Assembly: GCA_947493695.1 (NCBI GenBank)
Contig: CANLSF010000005.1
Span: 248,001-312,000, forward strand
Direction of reading: 5' to 3'
Length of the DNA: 64,000 bases
Origin: an uncultured Kiloniellaceae bacterium
GTDB lineage: Bacteria > Pseudomonadota > Alphaproteobacteria > Kiloniellales > Kiloniellaceae
Positions within the stretch are counted from its first letter, which is position 1, and each line of letters opens with the position of its first letter. The notes under the pieces were generated by a model. It ran no database searches and was not told the origin of the DNA. It saw only the letters and a program-made list of their open reading frames with translations. Both the position numbers and the translations under genes were made by a program. Below, piece after piece: positions 54,004 to 63,487 of this stretch.

Positions 54004-54062
54004 CACGTCGTTTCGAACTCTGCTATAACGAGACTTCTACAAGCGCACCAGAGGGGCGGATA

Positions 54063-55067
54063 TCACGAGCCCCCCGCCCTGTAGGATAACGCCTGCCCCA
54101 GACTCTCAGCCTCATAAACGCCTCGAGCAATAGCGCGCGCAACTGTATCCGCGGCGAGCATTCCAATGGTCGCGATATCCTCAACCGGGTCCTTCAGGGA
54201 ACGCTTCGCGGTGGAGAGCACAAAAACCACGTCACCGTCGAGGGGCGTGTGGACAGGTCGTATTGCCCGGGCCAAACCGTCCTGAGCCATGATCGCCACG
54301 CGCTGGGCCTGCGCCTTGGTCAGAGTCGCGTCAGTGGCGACAGCAACCAGTGTCGTATTCTGTCCTGCCGTCTCACTCGAGAAGTCGAATTCCCAGTCTC
54401 TCGGAAAGTCTCCAGGCGGCGGCAAATGCGCCCCATACTCGCCATTTCGCTCAAACGGCCAGGCCCAAAAACACGAAGATTCCGGCATCAGCACCGACCC
54501 TACGGGATTGACAGCTGCCAGGGCGCCCACGGTTACGCCGGAACTGGCGACAATCGATGCCGACCCCAGACCGCCCTTCAACGGGCCTGCCGTCGCTCCG
54601 AGCCCAGCGCCGGCATTTCCCATAGAAAACTCGACGCCTGCCGCATCGACCGCGTCTTTGCCGAGCCGATAGTATGGTGCAGTCTCGCCCCAGTCTTTGT
54701 TACCACCATTCCTCAGATCGAAGAGAATGGCCGCCGGAACAATGGGAACGGTCATCTCGCCAATGCGATAGCCCCTGCCCCGCTCGGCCAGCCAGTTCGT
54801 TACGCCACTGGCCGCATCTAGACCAAAGGCTGAACCACCACTCAGAACGACGGCATCCACCCGCTCCACTGTAGCGGAGGGATCAAGCAATGCTGTTTCA
54901 CGAGTTCCGGTTCCGCCACCGCGGACATCAACGGCCGCGACCGCAGGCTGATCGGGCAAAAGAACCGTGACACCACTTCGCAGATCAAAGTCCTCTGCAT
55001 TCCCGACTTGGATCCCCGGAACGTCGGTAATGCGGTTACCCGCCCCAACGGTGTTGCGTTTAGACAT
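54063..55067 (-). CDS. P1 family peptidase (DmpA/BapA-like aminopeptidase)
   Basis: 334 residues from the ATG at 55067 (five residues inside the longest frame). The family pattern is complete: NRITDVPGIQVGN, VDVRGGGTGTRET, DAVVLSGGSAFGLDAA, GNAGAGLGAT and GGLGSASI. The probable self-cleavage site and nucleophile is N-T in GQNTTLVAVATDA (T238 from this start). Such enzymes cut themselves into two chains and remove N-terminal L- or D-residues or beta-amino acids from short peptides. No signal peptide. Standalone gene. Confidence 0.9.
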   Translation of the reverse strand: MSKRNTVGAGNRITDVPGIQVGNAEDFDLRSGVTVLLPDQPAVAAVDVRGGGTGTRETALLDPSATVERVDAVVLSGGSAFGLDAASGVTNWLAERGRGYRIGEMTVPIVPAAILFDLRNGGNKDWGETAPYYRLGKDAVDAAGVEFSMGNAGAGLGATAGPLKGGLGSASIVASSGVTVGALAAVNPVGSVLMPESSCFWAWPFERNGEYGAHLPPPGDFPRDWEFDFSSETAGQNTTLVAVATDATLTKAQAQRVAIMAQDGLARAIRPVHTPLDGDVVFVLSTAKRSLKDPVEDIATIGMLAADTVARAIARGVYEAESLGQALSYRAGGS

Positions 55068-55549
55068 GCCCGATCTGTCCATTCAAAAGCTTACAAGTAC
55101 CGGCTGTCATGATCTGTGCCGCAGTTACCAGATCAATATAACGATTTAAGCGAATACAGTGTCCGGAGCGCTGACCATCAATACGGCAAATCGCATTCTT
55201 GCTTGAGTAGCGGCCGCTGTCACCATGAGTCCCCTCGCCCCGGATGAACGCGAGGTCAAATTTGAACACGATTACAAAAGCGACTCACTGTTTCGCTCGT
55301 TCCCAATTCAACGAAGAACCTAACATCTTTTTCAAGGTGTCAGGAACCGCGTCGAAATCGAAACACTTAAGGATTGGAATGCGTCGCACACTGCACAACC
55401 GCAAATAAAAAACATGGTTACAAACTCAATTACTTAATCATGCTCACCCCAATTAATAGAAAATTCAATGATCCGAGATTATCATCCAGATTGTAAACAG
55501 TAATAGAAACTCCCTCTCTTATAACGTGCATGACCACAGGTAAAAAACC
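55068..55549. other. Intergenic region between the peptidase and chemoreceptor genes
   Basis: 482 bases, AT-rich from about 55370. It holds the divergent promoters; no gene, hairpin or clear motif stands out. Confidence 0.5.
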
Positions 55550-57223
55550 ATGTCTATAACCACACGCCTATTTGGTTTGATTGCAATTTCCGCGATCGGT
55601 ATCCTGATCATCGGCGGGCTGACGCTGTCACATTATCGTACGCAGCTGTACGATCAGAAGCATGCCGAGCTCCAGAATCTGACCGAAGCGGCAGCCGCTG
55701 TTCTCGCGACATACCATGCAAAATCTGAGAGTGGTGAGATGACCGAAAACGACGCAAAAGCGCGTGCCTTCGAGGCGATCAAGGGTATGCGGTACAACGG
55801 CACCGACTACTTCTGGATCAACGACATGAATTCCGTGATGGTCATGCATGCGGTAAAACCAGCTTTGGACGGCAAGGACCTGAGCAAGCTCCAGGACAAG
55901 GCAGGCAAGTTCCTATTTAATGAATTCGTCGCCATCGTAAAGAAACAGGGCGGCGGGATTGTCAGCTACCTCTGGCCGAAACCTGATCAGGAAGAGCCGG
56001 TTGCGAAGGACTCCTACGTACAGGGTTTTGCACCCTGGGGATACATCATTGGTACAGGTGTGTACGTGGACGATCTCGAAGCCAAATTCTGGAGTCAGGC
56101 TTTCGTTATCGGCGGCCTCTGTCTGATGGTTCTGCTTGTCGGCAGCGTTGTCTCCTTCTTCGTTTCCAGAAGTATCACCAAACCCCTCTCCGCGATCACC
56201 AATTGCATGGGTAGCCTTGCCGACGGCGACCTGGAGGTTGAGGTACCGGCCCAGGACCGCAAGGATGAAATCGGAGCGATGTCAGCCGCTGTTCAGGTCT
56301 TTAAGTCCAATGCCATCGAGCAGAAACAGATGGAAGCGGAGCGCGAAGAAATCCGGCACAAGGCCGAAGATACCAAACGCGACGATATGAACCGGCTGGC
56401 AACAAGCTTCGAAGACAGCGTCAAGAGTATCGTGGATGAGGTCTCATCGGCGATTGGAAACATGCAGTCCGACGCGCAGCAGATGTCCGCGCGGGCCAAT
56501 GATGCCAGCAGTCAGGCCTCGACTGTGGTATCCGCATCTGAAGAAACCACAAACAACGTGCAGACGGTTGCCTCGGCTTCGGAACAATTGACCGAAGCCA
56601 TACAGGAAATCAGCAAACAGGTGACCGATTCATCACGGATTACCTCCGAGGCGGTTCAGCAGGTGGAAACCACGAATACCGAGGTTGAGGGTCTATCCGA
56701 AGCTGCGAGAAAAATCGGAGACGTTATCAATCTGATTTCTGATATCGCGGAGCAGACGAACCTTCTTGCCCTGAATGCCACGATCGAAGCCGCCCGCGCA
56801 GGCGACGCGGGTAAGGGCTTTGCGGTCGTTGCCTCTGAAGTTAAAAACCTGGCCACTCAGACGGCCAAGGCAACCGAGGAAATCGGTGCGCAGATCAGTT
56901 CCATGCAGGGTGCGACGGAAACAGCGGTCAGCGCGATCAAGAAAATCGGCTCCACCATATCGCGGGTCGACGAAATCGCTTCCTCGATCTCCGCGGCCGT
57001 GGAAGAGCAAGGCGCAGCAACCCATGAGATCTCGCGCAACGTCAATGAAGCTGCGACCAGCACGCAAAGCGTCTCCAGCACGATCCACCAGGTGCATGCC
57101 GCGTCCAGCGAAACAGGACAATCCGCACAGTCGATTGAGGCTGCGACAACAGAACTAACCCGCCTGTCAGGAAGCTTGCGGAGCGAAGTCGATTCCTTCC
57201 TGGGCGGCATTCGCGCGGCGTAA
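55550..57223 (+). CDS. Methyl-accepting chemotaxis protein with single Cache domain
   Basis: 557 residues. TM1 (about 5-27), a periplasmic sCache_2-type sensor (about 35-180, with GMRYNGTDYFWINDM and GWGYIIGTGVYVDDLEAKF-like end), TM2 (about 186-208), HAMP (about 210-262) and a signalling domain (about 300-550). The kinase-control tip IAEQTNLLALNATIEAARAGDAGKGFAVVASEV is intact. This Cache type often senses small carboxylates. No CheR/CheB-binding pentapeptide at the C-terminus (ends FLGGIRAA). No che genes nearby. Confidence 0.93.
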   Translation: MSITTRLFGLIAISAIGILIIGGLTLSHYRTQLYDQKHAELQNLTEAAAAVLATYHAKSESGEMTENDAKARAFEAIKGMRYNGTDYFWINDMNSVMVMHAVKPALDGKDLSKLQDKAGKFLFNEFVAIVKKQGGGIVSYLWPKPDQEEPVAKDSYVQGFAPWGYIIGTGVYVDDLEAKFWSQAFVIGGLCLMVLLVGSVVSFFVSRSITKPLSAITNCMGSLADGDLEVEVPAQDRKDEIGAMSAAVQVFKSNAIEQKQMEAEREEIRHKAEDTKRDDMNRLATSFEDSVKSIVDEVSSAIGNMQSDAQQMSARANDASSQASTVVSASEETTNNVQTVASASEQLTEAIQEISKQVTDSSRITSEAVQQVETTNTEVEGLSEAARKIGDVINLISDIAEQTNLLALNATIEAARAGDAGKGFAVVASEVKNLATQTAKATEEIGAQISSMQGATETAVSAIKKIGSTISRVDEIASSISAAVEEQGAATHEISRNVNEAATSTQSVSSTIHQVHAASSETGQSAQSIEAATTELTRLSGSLRSEVDSFLGGIRAA

Positions 57224-57267
57224 CAACGCAAATTGCGGCCTCGCTCAAAGGGCCTTCAAGAAAAAAG

Positions 57268-57300
57268 AAGCCGGGCAGAATTTCTGTCCGGCTTTTTCTT
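57268..57300 (+). terminator. Terminator of the chemoreceptor gene
   Basis: Near-perfect inverted repeat AAGCCGGGCAGAA / TTCTGTCCGGCTT (57268-57294) followed by TTTCTT. Confidence 0.8.
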
Positions 57301-57334
57301 TACACGGTCCCTCGCAAGAATCAGGAACTTGAGA

Positions 57335-58339
57335 TCAACAGGCGCCCAAACGCTCCTGTCTCGGGCTGATGCCGAAACGTTGTCGGAAACTCTTCGAAAA
57401 ATGCGACAGGGTCACAAAGCCCGACGCAAAAGCAATGTCAGTAACCGGTTTCTCTGTCTGCAGAAGCAGAGAACGGGCAAAATCCAGACGGAGATCAAGG
57501 TAGTACTTGCCAGGAGAACAGCCCAGGTGATGGCGGAAAAGGCGTTCCAGTTGGCGGCGTGACACCTGCGCTTTCTCCGACACTTCCTCAAGAGTGAGAG
57601 GTTCTTCCAGGTACTGTTCCATCACCTCAATGGCTGCTGAAACCCGCGCCGACTTAAGTTTCAGAAGCCGGCGATTGGCGACACTCTGATTGTCGCTGCT
57701 GGTGCGGATCCGGCCATGCTGAAACTCACTGGACACGATCATGGCAAGATACGAGCCGTGATCCTTGGCAATGATGTTCAACATAAGATCGAGCGTCGCA
57801 TCCCCCCCAGAACAGGTATAGCGATTGCGATCGATCTCAAGAATGTTTCCGGTCCATATGACGTTTGGAAAGAGTTCGACAAACCCCGCCTGGTTCTCCC
57901 AGTGGATCGTCGCGCGGTAGCCGTCAAGCAGACCGGCCGCCGCCACGATCAGACTGCCTGTCGAGGTTCCACCGATTATGGCTCCACGGCGGGCCCGAAC
58001 TCTGAGCCAGGCAAGAATCGACTTACTGACGTTCTTCTGCGGATGATAACCGGCACAAACCATGACAATGTCAGGGTAAATCTCGGCATTCAGATCATAG
58101 TGGACATCCAGATTGATGTTACTGCTGCACACCACCGAAGCCCCATCGGTCGAAAACAACGACCATTCATAGAGGTTCCGGCCAGTTTGCTCGTTGGCCT
58201 GACGAAGCGGGTCGATAATGGCGGCCAGAGTCATCATGGAATAGCCCGGCACCAGCAGAATACCGAACCTGGTGGGCCGCTCGTAGCCATTCTTGCCGGT
58301 TACCGCGTCTGCGGGGGCTTTGCCATTCTCTGCCGTCAT
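57335..58339 (-). CDS. GlxA-type transcriptional regulator (DJ-1/PfpI domain plus AraC HTH)
   Basis: 334 residues. The N-terminal amidase-like DJ-1 domain (about 22-200) has FGILLVPGYSMM and GGTSTGSLIVAAAGLL, where the usual nucleophilic cysteine is replaced by T/S, so it probably senses rather than catalyses. The AraC double HTH (about 232-330) has LEEVSEKAQVSRRQLERLFRHHLGCSPGKYY. Relatives (GbdR, CdhR) respond to glycine betaine, carnitine or related amines, which fits the MttB-like gene 3.4 kb away; this is inference. Divergent from the XRE-cupin gene across 292 bases. Confidence 0.88.
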   Translation of the reverse strand: MTAENGKAPADAVTGKNGYERPTRFGILLVPGYSMMTLAAIIDPLRQANEQTGRNLYEWSLFSTDGASVVCSSNINLDVHYDLNAEIYPDIVMVCAGYHPQKNVSKSILAWLRVRARRGAIIGGTSTGSLIVAAAGLLDGYRATIHWENQAGFVELFPNVIWTGNILEIDRNRYTCSGGDATLDLMLNIIAKDHGSYLAMIVSSEFQHGRIRTSSDNQSVANRRLLKLKSARVSAAIEVMEQYLEEPLTLEEVSEKAQVSRRQLERLFRHHLGCSPGKYYLDLRLDFARSLLLQTEKPVTDIAFASGFVTLSHFSKSFRQRFGISPRQERLGAC

Positions 58340-58614
58340 CTTGCGTTCGCCCTCCCTTGTGGCCCGTTTTGATCCGGTTACACACTATCCGCGATACCTG
58401 ATATTCAGCTAGAGAAGCAAGCCGCTTTATCACCGCCGAAAGTCATTTCGAAAAAAACGGTATCGCCATCGTAATAAACCACGAACCAAAGCCGTCGCAT
58501 AGATGGCAGGCCAATTCAATTGTCTGAGGCAGAGAATATCCCCTCGCCTCGATACGCCCTTTGGCTTGTATTGCAGAGAAAACAAAAATTTAATATAATG
58601 AACAATCCACGTTT

Positions 58615-58624
58615 TCGAATTCGA
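58615..58624. promoter_or_regulatory. TCGAATTCGA palindrome before the XRE gene
   Basis: A 10-bp palindrome ending seven bases before the ATG. It shares TTCGA half-sites with the longer palindrome before kbl, suggesting autoregulation by the XRE-cupin protein. Confidence 0.35.
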
Positions 58625-58631
58625 GTGAAAT

Positions 58632-59240
58632 ATGCCGGTGATAGACGCCTCTCCCGCGCCACAGCTTGGCGGCACTCTGCAAGCCGCCCGCAAGCAACGA
58701 CGCCTGACCCTTGATCAGCTTGCCAGCCGAAGCGGTATCTCCAAGTCGATGCTGTCACAGATCGAGCGTGGCAAGGTCAATCCGACCTTTGTCGTGCTCT
58801 GGAATCTGACCCAGTCGCTTGGAATTGACCTCAGTGAGCTGCTGGGGACCTCCAAAGACCAGGATCAGAACGATGGCAGAGTCACACATATTAAGGCCTA
58901 TTCCACCCCAACGATCAAAAGCGCAGACGGCAAGTGCCAGCTGCGCATCTTAGGCCCAACACGCACAGTTTTGCCTGTGGAATGGTACGAAATCAGCTTC
59001 GAACCCGAAAGCGAACTGAACTCCCAGGCACATGCAAAAGACACGCATGAACATCTCACCGTCTTAAGCGGCCAGCTTCGCGTACATCTTCCCGAGCAAA
59101 TCGTCGATCTGATGCAGGGGGAAACTCTGCGCTACCCGTCCGATCAGGCACACAGGATCGAGAACGCGGCAAAAGCGCCGGCCCAGGCATTGCTGGTTAT
59201 GGCGCTACCGGGCCAGTACAACGGCCGGCCTCCAGACTGA
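58632..59240 (+). CDS. XRE family regulator with cupin domain
   Basis: 202 residues. HTH_XRE (about 14-68): LDQLASRSGISKSMLSQIERGKVNPTFVVLWNL. A cupin effector domain (about 115-195) has the metal-type histidines in HAKDTHEHLTVLSG and H in DQAHRIEN. Such regulators usually control the adjacent catabolic gene; here kbl-tdh starts 159 bases downstream behind a 16-bp palindrome. The effector may be an amino acid such as threonine or glycine, not proven. Confidence 0.88.
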   Translation: MPVIDASPAPQLGGTLQAARKQRRLTLDQLASRSGISKSMLSQIERGKVNPTFVVLWNLTQSLGIDLSELLGTSKDQDQNDGRVTHIKAYSTPTIKSADGKCQLRILGPTRTVLPVEWYEISFEPESELNSQAHAKDTHEHLTVLSGQLRVHLPEQIVDLMQGETLRYPSDQAHRIENAAKAPAQALLVMALPGQYNGRPPD

Positions 59241-59339
59241 GATTCCCCTCGCCAGGGGATATTACGAGCGCGTCCGGGCAAATTATTTCAAGAGAAGAAC
59301 ACCTATATTCCGATCTTGAATGAAAAATAAGGCGCCTTT

Positions 59340-59355
59340 GTTCGATATATCGAAC
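59340..59355. promoter_or_regulatory. 16-bp perfect palindrome before kbl
   Basis: GTTCGATA-TATCGAAC with no spacer, 44 bases before the kbl ATG. Candidate operator of the XRE-cupin regulator encoded just upstream. Confidence 0.55.
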
Positions 59356-59399
59356 TTAATCACTAAGTATCCAAAACAACAGATAGGGATAGCTTTCAA

Positions 59400-60608
59400 A
59401 TGAGCAGATCACTTATGGAGCACCTGGAGCAGGAAACCCGGTCTCTGGTCGAAAAGGGTCTCTTCAAGGGCGAACGCCTGATCACCTCGCCTCAGGGATC
59501 GCTCATAAAGGTCGATGCGGACAGGGAAAGCCCACAGGATCAGGAGGTCATCAACCTCTGCGCCAACAATTATCTAGGCCTCTCGAACGATCCTGCCCTC
59601 ATACAAGCTGCCAAGGCGGCGCTCGACAGTCACGGCTTCGGGCTCTCTTCGGTCCGCTTCATTTGCGGTACACAGGATATACACAAAAAGCTCGAAACCA
59701 AGATCAGTAGCTTTTTAGGCATGGAGGATACGATCCTGTTTTCCTCCTGTTTCGACGCCAACACAGGTCTTTTCGAGACACTTCTGGGTGCCGAAGACGC
59801 AATTATCAGCGACGCCTTGAACCACGCGAGCATCATCGATGGCGTCAGGCTCTGTAAGGCACGGCGGCTGCGATACGCAAACAACGACATGGCCGCTCTG
59901 GAAGATTGCCTCAAGCAGTCACAGGATTGCCGCTTCCGTATGATCGCGACGGACGGCGTCTTTTCCATGGATGGCACCATCGCGAACCTGAAGGCCATCT
60001 GCGATCTGGCGGAGCGCTACGATGCCCTGGTCATGGTCGACGATTCCCATGCGGTTGGATTTGTCGGCGACGAAGGCCGCGGTACACCCGAATTCTGTGG
60101 TGTCGCTGACCGGGTCGATATTTTGACCGGAACATTGGGCAAGGCCCTGGGCGGTGCATCAGGTGGCTACGTTTCCGGCAATAGCGCGATCGTGGGCTGG
60201 CTGCGTCAGAGGTCTCGCCCCTACCTTTTTTCCAATTCCCTCGCCCCCATGATCGTCGCGACTTCTATCACCGTCCTGGATCTGCTGGAAAGCAACAGCG
60301 GATGGCGCGATCGCCTGAAGACGAACAGCGCATTTTTCCGCAGCGGCATGCAGGATCTGGGATTCGATTTAATCCCCGGCGAGCATCCGATCATTCCCGT
60401 AATGCTGGGCGATGCGAAGCTGGCCGGGGAGATGGCAAAGCTGCTGTATGACAACGGTATCTACGTGACCGCTTTTTCCTACCCCGTCGTACCGGAGGGC
60501 AAAGCGCGGATCAGGACGCAAATGTCCGCAGCCCATAGCGAAACCCAACTGAGCAGGGCTATCGAAGCCTTTTCCAGGGCCGGGCGAACACTCGGCGTGA
60601 TCAGTTAA
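59400..60608 (+). CDS. kbl: Glycine C-acetyltransferase (2-amino-3-ketobutyrate CoA ligase)
   Basis: Cleaves 2-amino-3-oxobutyrate with CoA to glycine and acetyl-CoA, the second step of threonine degradation. 402 residues of the alpha-oxoamine synthase family: [51 protein letters not shown], and the PLP lysine in [15 protein letters not shown]. Paired with tdh 70 bases downstream. Weak AGGGAT ribosome site. Confidence 0.95.
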   Translation: MSRSLMEHLEQETRSLVEKGLFKGERLITSPQGSLIKVDADRESPQDQEVINLCANNYLGLSNDPALIQAAKAALDSHGFGLSSVRFICGTQDIHKKLETKISSFLGMEDTILFSSCFDANTGLFETLLGAEDAIISDALNHASIIDGVRLCKARRLRYANNDMAALEDCLKQSQDCRFRMIATDGVFSMDGTIANLKAICDLAERYDALVMVDDSHAVGFVGDEGRGTPEFCGVADRVDILTGTLGKALGGASGGYVSGNSAIVGWLRQRSRPYLFSNSLAPMIVATSITVLDLLESNSGWRDRLKTNSAFFRSGMQDLGFDLIPGEHPIIPVMLGDAKLAGEMAKLLYDNGIYVTAFSYPVVPEGKARIRTQMSAAHSETQLSRAIEAFSRAGRTLGVIS

Positions 60609-60678
60609 ACGGTTATTTTAAGTTCCCAGACGTCGGATAAGTCCGGCTTAAGCCCCGCACAAGCGAAAGATACGAGCC

Positions 60679-61704
60679 ATGAAAGCACTGGTAAAAGCCA
60701 AGTCAGAACCCGGCCTGTGGATGGAAGACGTGCCAAAACCGGTGTGCGGCGCCAAGGATGTTCTGATCCAGGTCCACAAAACCGCCATCTGCGGCACCGA
60801 CATGCATATCTACAACTGGGATGAATGGGCGCAGCAGACTATTCCCGTGCCTATGACTGTGGGTCACGAGTATGTCGGCAGGATTGTTGAAGTCGGCGAT
60901 AATGTCGCTGATTTCAAGGAAGGCGACAGAGTCTCGGGCGAAGGCCATATTACCTGCGGACACTGCCGGAATTGCCGGGCCGGGAAACGGCACCTTTGCC
61001 GCAACACATCCGGCGTTGGCGTCAACCGGTCGGGTGCCTTTGCCGAATTCGTCACGATCCCCGCCTCCAATGCCTATCCCCTGCCCGACGATGTTTCCGA
61101 TGATCTGGCCGCCATCCTAGACCCCATGGGCAATGCGGCGCATACCGCCCTCTCGTTCGATCTCGTCGGTGAGGATGTGCTGATTACCGGCGCGGGCCCC
61201 ATCGGATTAATGTCGATCCCCATCGCCAAGCATGCAGGTGCCCGTCATGTGGTCATAACGGACGTTAATGACTACCGACTGTCGTTAGCAGAAAAGCTCG
61301 GGGCCAGTCGCGCGCTTAATGTCTCCAAGTCGACATTGAACGAGGTTATCGCCGATCTGGAAATGACCGAAGGCTTCGATGTCGGCCTTGAAATGTCAGG
61401 AAATCCGCAGGCTTTCCGGGGAATGCTCGATGTCATGAACCATGGTGGCAAAGTTGCGCTGCTCGGCATCCAGCCCAACGATACCGCGATAGATTGGAGC
61501 GATCTGATCTTCAAGAGCCTGACGCTCAAGGGGGTCTACGGACGCGAGATGTTCGAGACCTGGTACAAGATGACCGCGCTGCTGCAAAGCGGGATGGATT
61601 TAACGCCGGTGCTCACGCACTGGTTCCCGATCGAACGCTTCGAGGAAGGCTTTTCGATCATGAACAGCGGTCAATCAGGCAAGGTAATCCTCGATTGGAG
61701 ATAA
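60679..61704 (+). CDS. tdh: L-threonine 3-dehydrogenase
   Basis: Oxidises L-threonine to 2-amino-3-oxobutyrate with NAD+, feeding Kbl. 341 residues of the zinc alcohol dehydrogenase family: catalytic zinc motifs [13 protein letters not shown] and GHEYVG, structural zinc cysteines in [15 protein letters not shown], and Rossmann motif [11 protein letters not shown]. Follows kbl by 70 bases; the MttB-like gene starts four bases after its stop, so the three are probably one operon. Confidence 0.95.
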   Translation: MKALVKAKSEPGLWMEDVPKPVCGAKDVLIQVHKTAICGTDMHIYNWDEWAQQTIPVPMTVGHEYVGRIVEVGDNVADFKEGDRVSGEGHITCGHCRNCRAGKRHLCRNTSGVGVNRSGAFAEFVTIPASNAYPLPDDVSDDLAAILDPMGNAAHTALSFDLVGEDVLITGAGPIGLMSIPIAKHAGARHVVITDVNDYRLSLAEKLGASRALNVSKSTLNEVIADLEMTEGFDVGLEMSGNPQAFRGMLDVMNHGGKVALLGIQPNDTAIDWSDLIFKSLTLKGVYGREMFETWYKMTALLQSGMDLTPVLTHWFPIERFEEGFSIMNSGQSGKVILDWR

Positions 61705-61708
61705 AACG

Positions 61709-63313
61709 ATGAGTGATGGTGGGGTTGGCGTAACATCGGAAACGGCAACGAAAAATTCGGAAATCGGCGGCACACGTCGCGCAGGGCGTTCCGGCGCAAG
61801 GCGCAGCAGGCGTGTTGGACAGCAAGCAGGTTTCACCCAGCCCCCCTGGAAGACCATCGTCAACTCTCAGGCCCCCACCGAACTCCTGAGCCCGGATCAG
61901 ATCGAACGGATACACGACGCCTCGCTGACCATCCTGGAAGAAATCGGCATGGATTTCCTGCTCGACGAAGCACGGGATATCCTTGCCGATGCCGGCGCCG
62001 AGGTCACGCCAGGCAGCGAACGCGTTCGCTTTGACCGCGGGATGATCCTGGAGGCCGTTGCAAAGGCCCCCTCCGAATTTACGTTGCATGCACGCAATCC
62101 GGCACATCACCTGCCCATGGGTGGTCGCAATTTCATCACGTCCATGGTCGCAAGTGCACCGAACTGCTCTGACATCGACAACGGACGGCGCGTCGGCAAT
62201 CAGACCGATTTTCGAAACTTCATACGCCTGGGGCAGAAACTCAACATCATCCACATGTTCGGCGGTTATCCGGTCGAACCGGTAGATCTGCCACCTGCGA
62301 CCCGCCATCTGGACTGCCTGAGCGACTTTATCACCATGGGCGACAAAGTGTTCCATGCCTATTCTCTGGGCCGGGAGCGGAACCTGGACGCCCTTGAAAT
62401 GGTGCGGATCGGACGCGGGCTTACGCAGGAGCAGCTCCTGCAGGAACCGAGCCTTCTCACCATCATCAACACGTCCTCGCCCTTGCGTCTCGATAAGCCG
62501 ATGCTGATCGGCATTATGGAAATGGCGCGTCACAATCAGGTGACGGTCATCACGCCCTTCACGCTCTCCGGGGCGATGGCCCCTGTGACCCTGGCCGGAG
62601 CTCTCGCCCAGCAAAACGCCGAGGCCCTGGCCGGGCTGGCCTTTGCCCAAATTGTAAAACCGGGCGCACCCGTGATGTACGGGGGTTTTACCTCGAACGT
62701 CGATATGAAGTCTGGCGCGCCTGCTTTTGGAACCCCGGAATATATTAAAACAGCGCAGATCGGTGGTCAGTTGGCCCGCCGTTACGGCGTTCCCTACCGC
62801 TCATCCAATGTGAATGCATCGAACTGCGTTGACGCGCAAGCCGCCTACGAATCTGTTTTCGCCCTCTGGGGCGCGGTCACCGGGCACACCAACCTGTTGA
62901 AGCATGGCGCAGGCTGGCTGGAAGGCGGACTCTGCGCGTCCTTCGAGAAAGTCATTCTCGATGCGGACCTTCTTCAAATGATTGCCGCCTATCTGGAACC
63001 CCTGGAGGTCAGCGATGAAAGCCTCGGACTGGATGCGGTGAGAGACGTGGGGCCAGGCGGGCACTTTTTCGGCACAGAACATACGCAGGCACGCTATGAA
63101 AAAGCCTTTTACGCCCCAATTGTCTCTGACTGGCGCAATTTCGAAAGCTGGGAAGAAGCCGGGTCGGAAACTGCAACACAGCGCGCGAACAAAATTTTTA
63201 AACAACTCATTCAGGAGTACGAAGTGCCGCCTCTAGATCCTGCAATCGCAGAAGAACTGGCGGCTTTTGTGGCAAAACGTAAAGAAGAAGGCGGTGTTCC
63301 CACTGATTTCTAA
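61709..63313 (+). CDS. Trimethylamine methyltransferase family protein (MttB-like, non-pyrrolysine)
   Basis: 534 residues. A basic N-terminal extension of about 45 residues (RRAGRSGARRSRR) precedes an MttB TIM-barrel: SPDQIERIHDASLTILEEIGM, MVASAPNCSDIDNGRR, VMYGGFTSNVDMKSGAPAFGTPEY and GHFFGTEHTQARYEKAFYAP. The frame has no in-frame TAG, so it is a non-pyrrolysine member, like the glycine-betaine methyltransferase MtgB. Those transfer a methyl group to a corrinoid protein; no corrinoid-protein or reactivase gene is here. Translationally close to tdh. Substrate perhaps a quaternary amine. Confidence 0.87.
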   Translation: MSDGGVGVTSETATKNSEIGGTRRAGRSGARRSRRVGQQAGFTQPPWKTIVNSQAPTELLSPDQIERIHDASLTILEEIGMDFLLDEARDILADAGAEVTPGSERVRFDRGMILEAVAKAPSEFTLHARNPAHHLPMGGRNFITSMVASAPNCSDIDNGRRVGNQTDFRNFIRLGQKLNIIHMFGGYPVEPVDLPPATRHLDCLSDFITMGDKVFHAYSLGRERNLDALEMVRIGRGLTQEQLLQEPSLLTIINTSSPLRLDKPMLIGIMEMARHNQVTVITPFTLSGAMAPVTLAGALAQQNAEALAGLAFAQIVKPGAPVMYGGFTSNVDMKSGAPAFGTPEYIKTAQIGGQLARRYGVPYRSSNVNASNCVDAQAAYESVFALWGAVTGHTNLLKHGAGWLEGGLCASFEKVILDADLLQMIAAYLEPLEVSDESLGLDAVRDVGPGGHFFGTEHTQARYEKAFYAPIVSDWRNFESWEEAGSETATQRANKIFKQLIQEYEVPPLDPAIAEELAAFVAKRKEEGGVPTDF

Positions 63314-63487
63314 CAATTTATGCGATAAATTCACACTTAAAATACATCTGTAAAAATCCTTAAAAATCAACACTAAAGCGGCTTTTATTTCATATCTTGT
63401 CAACCTTAGAGAAGTACTTTCGAGATAGTATAGGCAACAAGGTCGCGCAAAGCGTGCGACTCATCGCCTGGACGATTTCGAGGTGCC

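Larger units (their letters stand above)
53135..54062. other. Long AT-rich intergenic region
   Basis: 928 bases. From 53135 to about 53760 it is very AT-rich with many short palindromes, including a CtrA-type box. From about 53780 the base composition returns to normal and a 49-codon ORF of no known family is present. No RNA gene recognised. Confidence 0.6.

Noticed and set aside
61709-63313. Pyrrolysine-containing TMA methyltransferase
   Set aside because: The frame runs full length without an in-frame TAG, so it is a non-pyrrolysine homologue.
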